NCBI GenBank assembly: GCA_036497895.1
Contig: DASXIR010000127.1
Location: forward strand, 1-25,648
Direction of reading: 5' to 3'
Length of the DNA stretch: 25,648 nucleotides
Origin: CAVQFC01 sp036497895
Lineage (GTDB): Bacteria > Acidobacteriota > Vicinamibacteria > Vicinamibacterales > CAVVIG01
Shown one piece after another: positions 5,781 through 12,927 of this stretch. The notes below the pieces were generated by a model. The model had not been told where the DNA came from, ran no database searches, and saw nothing but the letters and a program-made list of their open reading frames with translations. The translations under genes were made by a program, and so were the position numbers. How positions within the stretch are numbered: position 1 is the first letter of the stretch; each line of letters begins with the position of its first letter.

Positions 5781-8294
5781 GTGATTGCCGAACAATTTCG
5801 CCGCGACCTCCGCATCGGCCTCCGCGTCCTGATCAAAGAGAAAGCCTTCTGCGCCCTCGCCGTCACCGTACTGGCGCTCGGCATCTGCGGCGTCACGACG
5901 ATGTTCAGCGTGGTCAATGGCGTGATGCTGCGCGGGTTCTCGTTCCCGAACGCAGGCCGCATGGTCAGCGCCAACTTCATCGATCCGACCAGCACCAGCT
6001 TCTTCGGCGTCAACGGCCAGACCTCGTCGATGGACTACGAAGAGCTCGTCCCCGTTCAGCAGTCGTTCGAACTCCTCTCCGGCTACCTGAGCGGATCGAC
6101 GGTCAACATCACCGATGCCGGGCACCCGAGGCGTTACACGGGCGGCTATACCACTGAGAATTTCTTTCGCATCCTCGGCGTCTCCCCGATTCTCGGCCGC
6201 GACTTCACGGCCGCAGACAACAAGCCGGGGGCGGAGAAGGTGGCGTTGATCGGGTATGGCATGTGGCAGCGCGACTTCGGGGGCACCAAAGACGTGGTCG
6301 GCAAAGGCGTGCGCATCAACGGCAAGCCCTCGACCATCATCGGCGTGATGCCGAAGGGCTTCGCGTTTCCGCAGAACGAAGAGCTGTGGATTCCGCTCTA
6401 CAGCGAATTCCCGCCCAAGCCGCGCAACGATCCGGCACAGAACAACCCGGCACTGCTCGGCTTGCTTAAACCGGGCGTCTCGCTGGATCAGGCGAACGCC
6501 GAGTTCACGGCACTGGCCCGGCGGTTCGCCGCGGCCTATCCCGAGACCAACAAGCAGTTCAACACCGGGCTGGTCGAGCCGCTCATCAAGACGTTCACGC
6601 CGCGTCCGCTGCGCGGCACGCTGCTCACCATGCTCGGCTTCTGCGTCGGCGTGCTGCTGATTGCGTGCGTCAACGTGATGAACATGCAGTTCGCGCGGGC
6701 GACACTTCGGGCCAAGGAACTGGCCGTCCGATCGTCGCTCGGCGCGACCCGGATGCGCATCATCCGGCAGATGCTGACGGAGAGTCTGCTCGTCGCCGGT
6801 ATCGGGGCGACGATTGGAGTCGCGCTCGCCTACCTGTCGATCGACTGGCTGTCGGCGGCGCTGCACAACCTCGACAACCCGCCGCCGTCGTGGATCACCT
6901 TCGACGTGGACGCGGCCGTGCTGTCGGTCACCGTCGGCGCGACCATGCTCGCGGCGGTCGCGTCGGGGCTGCTGCCGGCCTGGATGTCGTCGCGGGCGGA
7001 CACCAATGCGGTGCTGCGCGACGGTGGCCGTGGCAGCACCAGCCGCAGCATCAACGTCATCTCACGTGCGCTGGTAGTGTTCCAGATCGTCGTCACCTGC
7101 GTGCTGCTGATTGGTTCGCTGCTGCAGGCGCGGTCCATTCTCAAACAGCAGACCATCGACTACGGCTACGACACCGACGGCATCCTGTCCGCCCGGATGG
7201 GGCTGATGGACGGCGACTACCCGTCGCAGGACAGCAGGAAGCTGTTTTACGACCGGCTGCTGCGGACCCTGCGAACCGATCCGGAGTTCGACGGCGCAGC
7301 ACTGACCAATCGTTTCCGCATGGTCTTCTCCGGCAACGGTCCGATTGAGATCGACGGCAGGGAATACAAAGAGGATCGCGATCGGCCGAAGGCGAACTCG
7401 GAGCAGGTCACCGGCGGCTTCTTCACCGCGACCGGCCAGAAACTGCTCGAAGGGCGCACGTTCACGGACGAGGACCTCGATTCGCGACAACCGGTCGGCA
7501 TCGTGAATGCCGCGTTCGCGATTCGCCATTTCGGCAACGGGAGCGCAATCGGCCGACGCTTCCGGACGGTGAATCCCAACGGCACACAGCCCGGCCCGTG
7601 GCGCACCATCGTCGGCGTGGTGTCCACGATTCGGATGCTTGGTCCTTTCAACAACCCGGGCGTGGACGACACCGGCTTCTACGTGCCGTTCTTCTCCACC
7701 ACCAACGGCCCGGCGCCGGCCGGCCCGTTCGTCAGCCAGTTCGCCACCGTCATCGTCAAACCGCATCCCGGTCAGCGCGCCGATGCGCTGATCACCACAC
7801 TGCGGCGAGAGATCACCAAGGCTGACCCGAACCTGCCGCTCTACTTCGTCGGCACGCCGAAGACACAACTCGACGTGTTCGTCGCGCAGAATCGGATCGT
7901 CGCGGTGATGTTTTCGATCTTCGGAGTAGTGGCGGTCGTGCTGGCGTCAGTCGGCATCTACGGGGTGATGTCGTTCTCGGTGAATCAGCGCGCGCAGGAG
8001 TTCGGCGTGCGAATGGCGCTCGGCGCCGACGCTATGCGCATCCTGAGGATGGTGCTGAGGCAGGGCGTCGTACAAATCGCGGCAGGCCTGGCGCTCGGCG
8101 TCGGGCTGGCTCTGGCATTCGCGGCGGTGGCCGGGAACGCGATTCAGAACACGCTGTTCGGCGTCAGCGCCCGCGACCCGTTCACTTACGGTGCAGTGAC
8201 GGCGCTCATCGCGCTCGTATCGCTGATGGCAACCCTGGTTCCTGCCCGGCGCGCCACCCGAGTCGATCCCATGACGGCGTTGCGCGCAGACTGA
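5781..8294 (+). CDS. Orphan MacB/FtsX-type ABC permease (first copy)
   Basis: An 837-residue membrane protein starts at GTG 5781. It shows the duplicated layout of acidobacterial orphan permeases: a first transmembrane helix (about 21-45) inside LALGICGVTTMFSVVNGVMLR, a large periplasmic MacB-like domain (about 50-275), an FtsX block with helices near 280-302, 333-358 and 381-404, another helix near 427-450, a second periplasmic domain (about 450-700), and a second FtsX block near 705-826 ending PARRATRVDPMTALRAD. The motif KELAVRSSLGATRMRIIRQML is typical of FtsX permeases. No ATPase gene is adjacent. MacB-type systems drive export or lipoprotein transport without moving substrate through a membrane channel; the substrate here is unknown. 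The Shine-Dalgarno is weak. Confidence 0.93.
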   Translation: MIAEQFRRDLRIGLRVLIKEKAFCALAVTVLALGICGVTTMFSVVNGVMLRGFSFPNAGRMVSANFIDPTSTSFFGVNGQTSSMDYEELVPVQQSFELLSGYLSGSTVNITDAGHPRRYTGGYTTENFFRILGVSPILGRDFTAADNKPGAEKVALIGYGMWQRDFGGTKDVVGKGVRINGKPSTIIGVMPKGFAFPQNEELWIPLYSEFPPKPRNDPAQNNPALLGLLKPGVSLDQANAEFTALARRFAAAYPETNKQFNTGLVEPLIKTFTPRPLRGTLLTMLGFCVGVLLIACVNVMNMQFARATLRAKELAVRSSLGATRMRIIRQMLTESLLVAGIGATIGVALAYLSIDWLSAALHNLDNPPPSWITFDVDAAVLSVTVGATMLAAVASGLLPAWMSSRADTNAVLRDGGRGSTSRSINVISRALVVFQIVVTCVLLIGSLLQARSILKQQTIDYGYDTDGILSARMGLMDGDYPSQDSRKLFYDRLLRTLRTDPEFDGAALTNRFRMVFSGNGPIEIDGREYKEDRDRPKANSEQVTGGFFTATGQKLLEGRTFTDEDLDSRQPVGIVNAAFAIRHFGNGSAIGRRFRTVNPNGTQPGPWRTIVGVVSTIRMLGPFNNPGVDDTGFYVPFFSTTNGPAPAGPFVSQFATVIVKPHPGQRADALITTLRREITKADPNLPLYFVGTPKTQLDVFVAQNRIVAVMFSIFGVVAVVLASVGIYGVMSFSVNQRAQEFGVRMALGADAMRILRMVLRQGVVQIAAGLALGVGLALAFAAVAGNAIQNTLFGVSARDPFTYGAVTALIALVSLMATLVPARRATRVDPMTALRAD

Positions 8295-8332
8295 CCGCGT
8301 CCGGCGATTACGCGTTGCAGACGGACCGGCAG

Positions 8333-8352
8333 GGCGGAGCTTGCGCCGCCCG
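8333..8352. repeat. Palindromic repeat, GGCGGAGC family (one mismatch)
   Basis: GGGCGGAGC at 8333-8341 pairs with GCGCCGCCC at 8344-8352 except at one A-G position. It matches the perfect copy at 5654-5673. It lies between the convergent permease and mscL genes, about 40 bases after the permease stop, and could serve as a transcription end. Confidence 0.65.
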
Positions 8353-8372
8353 GCTTCGGGTGTCGAAGAGCC

Positions 8373-8389
8373 GGAGCTTGCTCCGCCCG
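8373..8389. repeat. Second GGCGGAGC-family palindrome
   Basis: CGGAGC (8373-8378), TT, GCTCCG (8381-8386) and CCC make another copy of the palindromic core, 40 bp from the first. Between the copies, CCGGCTTC (8351-8358) can pair imperfectly with GAAG..CCGG (8366-8375), so the pair could fold into a compound structure. It ends 7 bases before the mscL stop. Confidence 0.6.
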
Positions 8390-8396
8390 CCTTCAG

Positions 8397-8804
8397 TCAG
8401 ACCGTCAGCGCCGAGGTGCAGAACGCACAGCGTCGCGCCGCTATCGGCACCTCGCTCAAACACTCCGGACACTTCTTCGTCGTCGGATCGGGCGGCGGTG
8501 CGCCGCGATGGCTCCGTGCCACGATGGCATTGACCGGTGCGATCACGAAAAAATAGATCGCCGCGGAGACAAGAAGGAACGACACGATCGCGTTGATGAA
8601 GTCGCCGATCGGAAACTGGCTGCCGTTGATCGTGAAGGCGATCGCCGAAAAATCAGGCTTGCCAACAATCGCGGCGATCAACGGCGTCAGCAGGTCTTTC
8701 ACCAACGCCGTGACCACCGCGCCAAACGCGGCGCCGATCACCACCGCAACGGCCAGATCGAGGACGTTGCCACGCAGCACGAACTCTTTGAAGCCCTTCA
8801 GCAT
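8397..8804 (-). CDS. mscL: Large-conductance mechanosensitive channel with zinc-ribbon tail
   Basis: MscL opens a large pore in the inner membrane when tension rises on hypo-osmotic shock. The 135-residue protein begins MLKGFKEFVLRGNVLDLAVAVVIGAAFG, the hallmark N-terminal helix and first transmembrane helix. A periplasmic loop (about 45-65) and a second helix (about 68-93) follow. The C-terminal tail is not the usual helical bundle alone: it carries Cys112-x2-Cys115 and Cys126-x2-Cys129 (KCPEC and RCAFC), a probable four-cysteine zinc ribbon. The start is supported by GGAGG. It lies 21 bp downstream of the lipoprotein gene on the same strand and may be cotranscribed with it. It converges on the first permease across the repeats. 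Confidence 0.96.
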   Translation of the reverse strand: MLKGFKEFVLRGNVLDLAVAVVIGAAFGAVVTALVKDLLTPLIAAIVGKPDFSAIAFTINGSQFPIGDFINAIVSFLLVSAAIYFFVIAPVNAIVARSHRGAPPPDPTTKKCPECLSEVPIAARRCAFCTSALTV

Positions 8805-8825
8805 TCCCGGCCTCCGTACGCTCGC

Positions 8826-9650
8826 TCATCTGCGTCGGTTGCTCGTGTAATTCGCCGGGCAGAGCACTCCCGGACACACCGGGTATTCTATCCCGCCGTT
8901 GGCCGTGCAGGCCTCCGCGCGAGTTTGTGCCCAGCTCCAGGACTTATCAGCACAACGAGCGGTGGCGGTGTTGCCGCTCGCGTCCTTTGGCGGTATCGGG
9001 GCGATGAAGATGTCGGCCACCGTGTTCGCCGACACGTTGACGCCTTCCGGCGACGAGGGCAGGTAGCCATTCATCGTCGCGCTGAGGGCCACGACGCCGG
9101 CCGCAATGCTTGGAAACATGTAGGCACCGTTGACGTCGCTCATCACCGACGTACCCGTGTCCGGACCGGAGGTAATCGTGACCTGAGCGCCCGCGATCTT
9201 GTGCGCGTTGGGATCAACTTCCCAGACGAAGCCGGTCAGGATGTACCGCGCCGGCGCCGGCTTGGTGACGACCGTCTGCAGCGAGCCAGTGACGTTCTGA
9301 TAGGTCGCCTTCAGGCTCACCGAGCCGCTTCCCATCACGAACACCGTGCCGGTCGCGCTCACCGTCGCGACGGTCGTGTCAGACGATTCCCAGTGCGCGG
9401 TCGCCGTCACGTCCTGCGTGGTGCCGTCCGACAGCTTCGCCGTCGCCGACAGCTGAAACGTGGTGGTAGCCGAAGCTGGCCCCCCAACAACGACTGCATT
9501 GACCGTCGCGGCCGGAGTGGGTGTAGGCGTCGGCGTCGGCGCAGCGGTCGGCGTTGGTGTCGTGCTGTTGCCGCCGCAAGCGACGAGGACGAACGCCATC
9601 GTAACGCCGAGCAGGCACACAATTACATGTTTCGTCAGATGTTCTCTCAT
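8826..9650 (-). CDS. Lipoprotein with Ig-like and carboxypeptidase-regulatory domains
   Basis: The ATG at 9650 follows GGAG by about 8 bases. The 274-residue product has a lipoprotein signal ending LVACGG (lipobox Cys about residue 26) and a Thr-Pro repeat spacer (PTPTAAPTPTPTPTPAA). A bacterial Ig-like group-2 domain follows (about 48-135: FQLSATAKLSDGTTQDVTATAHWESSDTTVATVS). Next is a carboxypeptidase-regulatory-like domain (about 138-210: GAQVTITSG, SDVNGAYMFPSI). A small Cys-rich tail ends the protein (CADKSWSWAQTRAEACTANGG, then PVCPGVLC), resembling the short DUF3761-type domain. The domain order suggests a surface-anchored binding or adhesive protein; no enzyme motif is visible. The spacer is encoded by a hexanucleotide-like repeat near 9518-9560. 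The gene is divergent from the bacilliredoxin gene and upstream of mscL. Confidence 0.85.
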   Translation of the reverse strand: MREHLTKHVIVCLLGVTMAFVLVACGGNSTTPTPTAAPTPTPTPTPAATVNAVVVGGPASATTTFQLSATAKLSDGTTQDVTATAHWESSDTTVATVSATGTVFVMGSGSVSLKATYQNVTGSLQTVVTKPAPARYILTGFVWEVDPNAHKIAGAQVTITSGPDTGTSVMSDVNGAYMFPSIAAGVVALSATMNGYLPSSPEGVNVSANTVADIFIAPIPPKDASGNTATARCADKSWSWAQTRAEACTANGGIEYPVCPGVLCPANYTSNRRR

Positions 9651-9726
9651 TCCAACTCCGCAGGTGAAAAGAGCAAGGGGGGTGCCAGCTCCACCGGGCC
9701 GGATGTGGTTGAGAACGACGTACAAT

Positions 9727-10167
9727 ATGGCTATGCCTTATCCAGAGTTTTTTGTTGCGCCAATGCGGAAGGAATTGACGGACCTGGGATTCCAGGAATT
9801 ACACACTACAGAAGAGGTGGATGCGGCTGTGGCGAACACGGCCGGGACCCTGATGATCGTGGTGAATTCGGTGTGCGGTTGTGCCGCAGGCAAGGCCCGC
9901 CCGGGCATCGCGCTGGCGCTGAACCACGGTCCGCGTCCCGACGCGATCGCCACCGTCTTCGCCGGCGCCGATATCGCCGCCACTGATCGCGCGCGCGGCT
10001 ACTTCAAGGGATACGCGCCCTCGTCTCCGTCGATCGGCCTGCTGCGCAACGGCGAACTGGTCTACATGCTCGAACGCAGCAAGATCGAGAATCGCGACGC
10101 GCTCGCCATCGCGTCAGAGTTGAGCGCCGCGTTCAACAAGTTCTGCGCGACGCCCACCAACGCCTGA
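9727..10167 (+). CDS. BrxA/BrxB-family bacilliredoxin
   Basis: The 146-residue product begins MAMPYPEFFVAPMRKELTDLGFQEL, the conserved start of the family, and contains VVNSVCGCAAGKARPG with the Cys50-Gly-Cys52 active site. Bacilliredoxins have a thioredoxin-like fold and remove bacillithiol from mixed disulfides in Firmicutes. In other phyla they probably act on related low-molecular-weight thiol disulfides, or as disulfide isomerases. Cys140 in the C-terminal NKFC is a further cysteine. The ATG at 9727 has no strong Shine-Dalgarno, and an in-frame ATG at 9733 is also possible. The protein is cytoplasmic. It is divergent from the lipoprotein gene and converges with the LPMO-like gene, with a 10-bp gap between stops. 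Confidence 0.93.
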   Translation: MAMPYPEFFVAPMRKELTDLGFQELHTTEEVDAAVANTAGTLMIVVNSVCGCAAGKARPGIALALNHGPRPDAIATVFAGADIAATDRARGYFKGYAPSSPSIGLLRNGELVYMLERSKIENRDALAIASELSAAFNKFCATPTNA

Positions 10168-10177
10168 TCGAAACCGC

Positions 10178-10786
10178 TCAACGCGCCGCCGGCCAGCCCT
10201 TGTCGAGCGGCTTGGATGCGTCGGCCGTAATCTGCAGATCCGCACAGTGGTGATAGTAGAATCCGCCGTCCTTGTTGACGCCGTGTTCCGCCATGAACTG
10301 GGTGATCTGCAGCGTGCATTTCGGGCACGAAATATTCGGAAGCTGCACGTCAGTCTCGAACGGATCTGTCGCCTTGGCGGTGTGAACGAAGAGGCCGTCG
10401 GCGAGCACCGGCAACTTCGGCGGATTGGCAATCGGCGCTGAGACCGATCGCGGTCCGCGTTCCGAATCGACCGTCGCCGCGGCCGGATCCTCGGGCAATT
10501 CGGCGCGCGAGTTCACCGCCAGCGCCACGCGGTAGTGGCCGGGATGATAGACCGTCTCCTGCACCTTGATGTGGATCCTGCTGCCGCCCTTGACCTGTCC
10601 GACGGCGTTGGTCGGCGTCCCCGGGTCGACGCTGGTCCCGCCGCACGGTCCGAGCTTCTGCGGATCGCCGAGCTGGTTCTCGACCACCCACGACGCCGGC
10701 TCCATCAGAATGAAGTGCGCCTGCGCCAGCGGTGACGATCCCGCCACCACCACCGTTGCCAACAACACTCGCATCGAACCCTTCAT
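10178..10786 (-). CDS. Secreted LPMO-like protein with N-terminal histidine
   Basis: The ATG at 10786 lies 6 bases after AGGAG. The 202-residue precursor has a signal peptide ending AQA at 23, so the predicted mature protein begins with His24 (HFILMEPASW). An exposed N-terminal His plus a second His (here probably His84 in YHPGHYRVAL) forms the copper histidine brace of lytic polysaccharide monooxygenases. The LMEPASW start is also typical of such chitin- or cellulose-active proteins and their relatives. Cys47, CPKC (154-157) and HHC (179-181) suggest disulfides or a second metal site. Overall similarity fits the SCE4755-type monooxygenase-like group. Substrate and copper binding are not shown. 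The protein acts in the periplasm or outside the cell. Confidence 0.75.
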   Translation of the reverse strand: MKGSMRVLLATVVVAGSSPLAQAHFILMEPASWVVENQLGDPQKLGPCGGTSVDPGTPTNAVGQVKGGSRIHIKVQETVYHPGHYRVALAVNSRAELPEDPAAATVDSERGPRSVSAPIANPPKLPVLADGLFVHTAKATDPFETDVQLPNISCPKCTLQITQFMAEHGVNKDGGFYYHHCADLQITADASKPLDKGWPAAR

Positions 10787-10851
10787 AGTCGTCTCCTTGT
10801 GCGGGAGGTAACCCCGCCGCCGCTCCAATTATTCCCGGTTCCGGCGCGGGC

Positions 10852-10881
10852 TTGACATGTTATTTTACTAACATGTATGCT
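10852..10881 (+). promoter_or_regulatory. Sigma-70-type promoter of the BlaI-family regulator gene
   Basis: A consensus -35 TTGACA (10852-10857) is followed after 18 bp by TATGCT (10876-10881). Initiation about 7 bases downstream would leave only about 7 bases before the ATG at 10895, and no Shine-Dalgarno sequence lies there. The message may therefore be nearly leaderless. Confidence 0.7.
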
Positions 10882-10893
10882 ACAAAAATAGCA
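10855..10893. promoter_or_regulatory. Two stacked inverted repeats, likely repressor operator
   Basis: ACATGTTA (10855-10862) and TAACATGT (10869-10876) are perfect inverted arms separated by 6 bp. A second inverted repeat, TGCTA (10878-10882) and TAGCA (10889-10893), also has a 6-bp spacer. Their centres are 20 bp apart, about two helical turns. The first overlaps the -35 to -10 spacer and the second covers the start of transcription. BlaI/MecI-type repressors bind paired dyads of TACA-TGTA type at their own promoters, so autorepression is a reasonable inference. Confidence 0.65.
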
Positions 10894-10894
10894 C

Positions 10895-11284
10895 ATGGCC
10901 GCCAACCACTCCGCACTCACCCGACGCGAGCGCCAGATCATGGACATCCTCTACCGCCGCGGCCGCGCCAGCGCCGCCGAAGTGATGGAGGAACTCACCG
11001 GCGAGCCGAATTACTCGACGGTCCGCACCCAGCTGCGCGTGCTCGAAGAAAAGGGCCACGTCCGTCACGACGAAGACGGGGTCCGCTTCGTCTACATGCC
11101 GGCGGTGCCCCGCAACGCCGCGCGAAAGTCGGCGCTCAAGCACCTGGTCGAGACGTTCTTCGACGGATCCGCGGAGCAGGTCGTCGCGGCCGTGCTCGGC
11201 GGCGAAGCTTCTCACCTCTCCGATGACGACCTGAAACGGATTGCCGAATTGGTGGCCAAGGCCAGGAAGGATGGCGGCCGATGA
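10895..11284 (+). CDS. BlaI/MecI/CopY-family transcriptional repressor
   Basis: A 129-residue winged-helix repressor. LTRRERQIMDILYRRGRASAAEVMEELTGEPNYSTVRTQLRVLEEKGHVRH is the family's DNA-binding domain (about residues 8-60); the C-terminal helices (about 75-125) would form the dimer interface. In the beta-lactam systems the repressor is removed when its partner, an M56 membrane peptidase sensor, is triggered. Here such a peptidase follows, with a 4-bp ATGA overlap (11281-11284), so the pair is translationally coupled. The promoter carries two inverted repeats that this protein is likely to bind. No beta-lactamase gene is in the window, so the regulated response is unknown. The gene is divergent from the LPMO-like gene. 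Confidence 0.93.
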   Translation: MAANHSALTRRERQIMDILYRRGRASAAEVMEELTGEPNYSTVRTQLRVLEEKGHVRHDEDGVRFVYMPAVPRNAARKSALKHLVETFFDGSAEQVVAAVLGGEASHLSDDDLKRIAELVAKARKDGGR

Positions 11285-12927
11285 TCAAAGTCTCCTGCAT
11301 CATTCTCGTCGGACTCGTCGCCGCGTTCATGCTCCGCAGGCGATCGGCAGCGGCGCGGCACTGGGTCCTGGCCATGGCGATCCTCTGCGCGGCCGCGACG
11401 CCGGCGCTGGAATTCGTCGTTCCTACCTGGCACATGCCTGCACGTGTCCTGCAGTTCGCCCAGCAGCCGCGAACGCTGCAGCTCTACACCTTGATTCGCG
11501 CCCGCGAGACGGCCGATGACGCAGCCATCGCATCAGGACGAACAACCAACGCACCGATCAGCAGCCGCAGCCTGAGCATCATCTGGCTTGCCGGATCAGC
11601 CGTCGCGCTGCTCATCTTGCTCGCGGGCTGTGGCCGGTTGGTCCTCGTGACCTCGCAGTCGCGTCCGATCCGCGACGGCATCTGGGTCGAGCTGACCAGG
11701 ACTCTGGCGCGCGACCTTCAGATCGACCGTCCGATCGTGCTGCTTCAGAGCGATCAACCGACCCTGTGCTTCACCTGGGGCGTGAGGCGACCGGCTGTGA
11801 TTCTGCCGCGCGGCGCCGACGCCTGGTCCGCCGAGCGGAAACGGATCGTCCTCGGCCACGAAATGGCCCACATCGCCCGCAACGACTGGGCGGTGCAGAT
11901 TGCGGCCGAACTGCTGCGCGCGGCGTACTGGTTCAACCCGCTGGTGTGGATCGCCCGCGCCCGCCTGCGTCGCGAGAGCGAACAGGCGTGTGACGACGCT
12001 GTCCTCGGCCTTGGCGTTCACGGGACGGAGTACGCCACCCATCTTCTCGACTTAGCTCGCACATTCAACGTGCGCCCTCACCCCAGTCTTCCTGCTCCGG
12101 CGATGGCGCGCCCGTCCAGTCTCGAAAGGAGAGTCAGAGCCATGCTCAATGTACAGGTCAATCGGACACCGCTCCCCCGCTCGGCATGCGCGCTCGTCGT
12201 CGCGGCGCTGTTGCTGATCACGCTGCCGGTGGCTTCGGCGCAAGGTGGACCGGCCACCTTCACGGGATCGCTCGTGGACGCCGTCGGCCGCGTGATGCCG
12301 AACGTCACGCTGAAAATGGTGAGCGGTGCCGTCAACCCGAAATCCGGCGCGGGTAACCAGCCGGCCTACGAGGTAACGAGTGACGGGAACGGCAATTTCA
12401 GTTTTTCCGGCCTGCCGGCCGGCGACTACACGATACAGGTGTCGAAGGTTGGCTTCGCGACGACGCAGGGACGCGTGACGCTGGGCGGGGGACAGCACCT
12501 CGAGCAGATCGTCGCGCTGCAGATCGCCGCATTGATGGAAACGATCCGCGTGACCGAGCCCGACCCGGCCGCACCTGCGGCGCCATCGATACCCCGAGGG
12601 CCAGCGCTTTCCAAGAACGTGACCGATGATTCGTGCAGTCAAACCGTCGTGGGCGGCTGCATTACGCCGCCGACAAAAACCCTCGACGTGAAGCCGATCT
12701 ACCCGGCGGCATACGTCGGCACCGGCACGACCGCAACCCTGAAGTTCGAAGCCCGCATCGGCGCCGATGGCCTCGTGAAGGCGGTGCAGCCGCTTTCGCC
12801 GGGACAGGCCGAGTTCGCCACGGCCGCGGCGGATGCGATTCGGCAGTGGCAGTTCACCCAGACGCGTCTCGACGGTGTTCCCGTCGAAGTGAGTATGACG
12901 GTCCTGGTGACGTTCCAGGCTCGTTAG
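11281..12927 (+). CDS. M56 (BlaR1-type) membrane peptidase fused to regulatory and TonB domains
   Basis: The 548-residue protein starts in a 4-bp overlap with the repressor gene. The N-terminal part has membrane helices (about 3-20, 25-45, 98-122) and an M56 zinc-peptidase core with HEMAH (193-197) and a second zinc region, ARLRRESEQACDDAVL. Another helix follows at about 300-320 (ALVVAALLLITLPVASA). Next come a carboxypeptidase-regulatory-like domain (about 323-420: FTGSLVDAVGRVMPNVTLKM) and a TonB C-terminal domain (about 468-548: VKPIYPAAY to FQAR). In BlaR1 the outer domain is a penicillin-binding sensor. Here that position is taken by the two small domains, so the trigger is probably not a beta-lactam, or envelope contact may be sensed. 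It ends in a 4-bp tail-to-tail overlap with the next gene. Confidence 0.92.
   Translation: MIKVSCIILVGLVAAFMLRRRSAAARHWVLAMAILCAAATPALEFVVPTWHMPARVLQFAQQPRTLQLYTLIRARETADDAAIASGRTTNAPISSRSLSIIWLAGSAVALLILLAGCGRLVLVTSQSRPIRDGIWVELTRTLARDLQIDRPIVLLQSDQPTLCFTWGVRRPAVILPRGADAWSAERKRIVLGHEMAHIARNDWAVQIAAELLRAAYWFNPLVWIARARLRRESEQACDDAVLGLGVHGTEYATHLLDLARTFNVRPHPSLPAPAMARPSSLERRVRAMLNVQVNRTPLPRSACALVVAALLLITLPVASAQGGPATFTGSLVDAVGRVMPNVTLKMVSGAVNPKSGAGNQPAYEVTSDGNGNFSFSGLPAGDYTIQVSKVGFATTQGRVTLGGGQHLEQIVALQIAALMETIRVTEPDPAAPAAPSIPRGPALSKNVTDDSCSQTVVGGCITPPTKTLDVKPIYPAAYVGTGTTATLKFEARIGADGLVKAVQPLSPGQAEFATAAADAIRQWQFTQTRLDGVPVEVSMTVLVTFQAR

Noticed and set aside
5475..6866. Minus-strand open frame of 463 codons over the permease start
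   Set aside because: The composition is Arg/Ala/Glu-rich with no recognisable domain, and it is antisense to a strongly supported permease gene.
8508..9986. Plus-strand open frame of 492 codons across mscL and the lipoprotein gene
   Set aside because: It is antisense to two confident genes, and its translation is low-complexity Arg/His-rich.
10895..12927. Beta-lactam resistance locus
   Set aside because: Only the regulator pair is present; there is no beta-lactamase or penicillin-binding protein gene, and the sensor domain is replaced.
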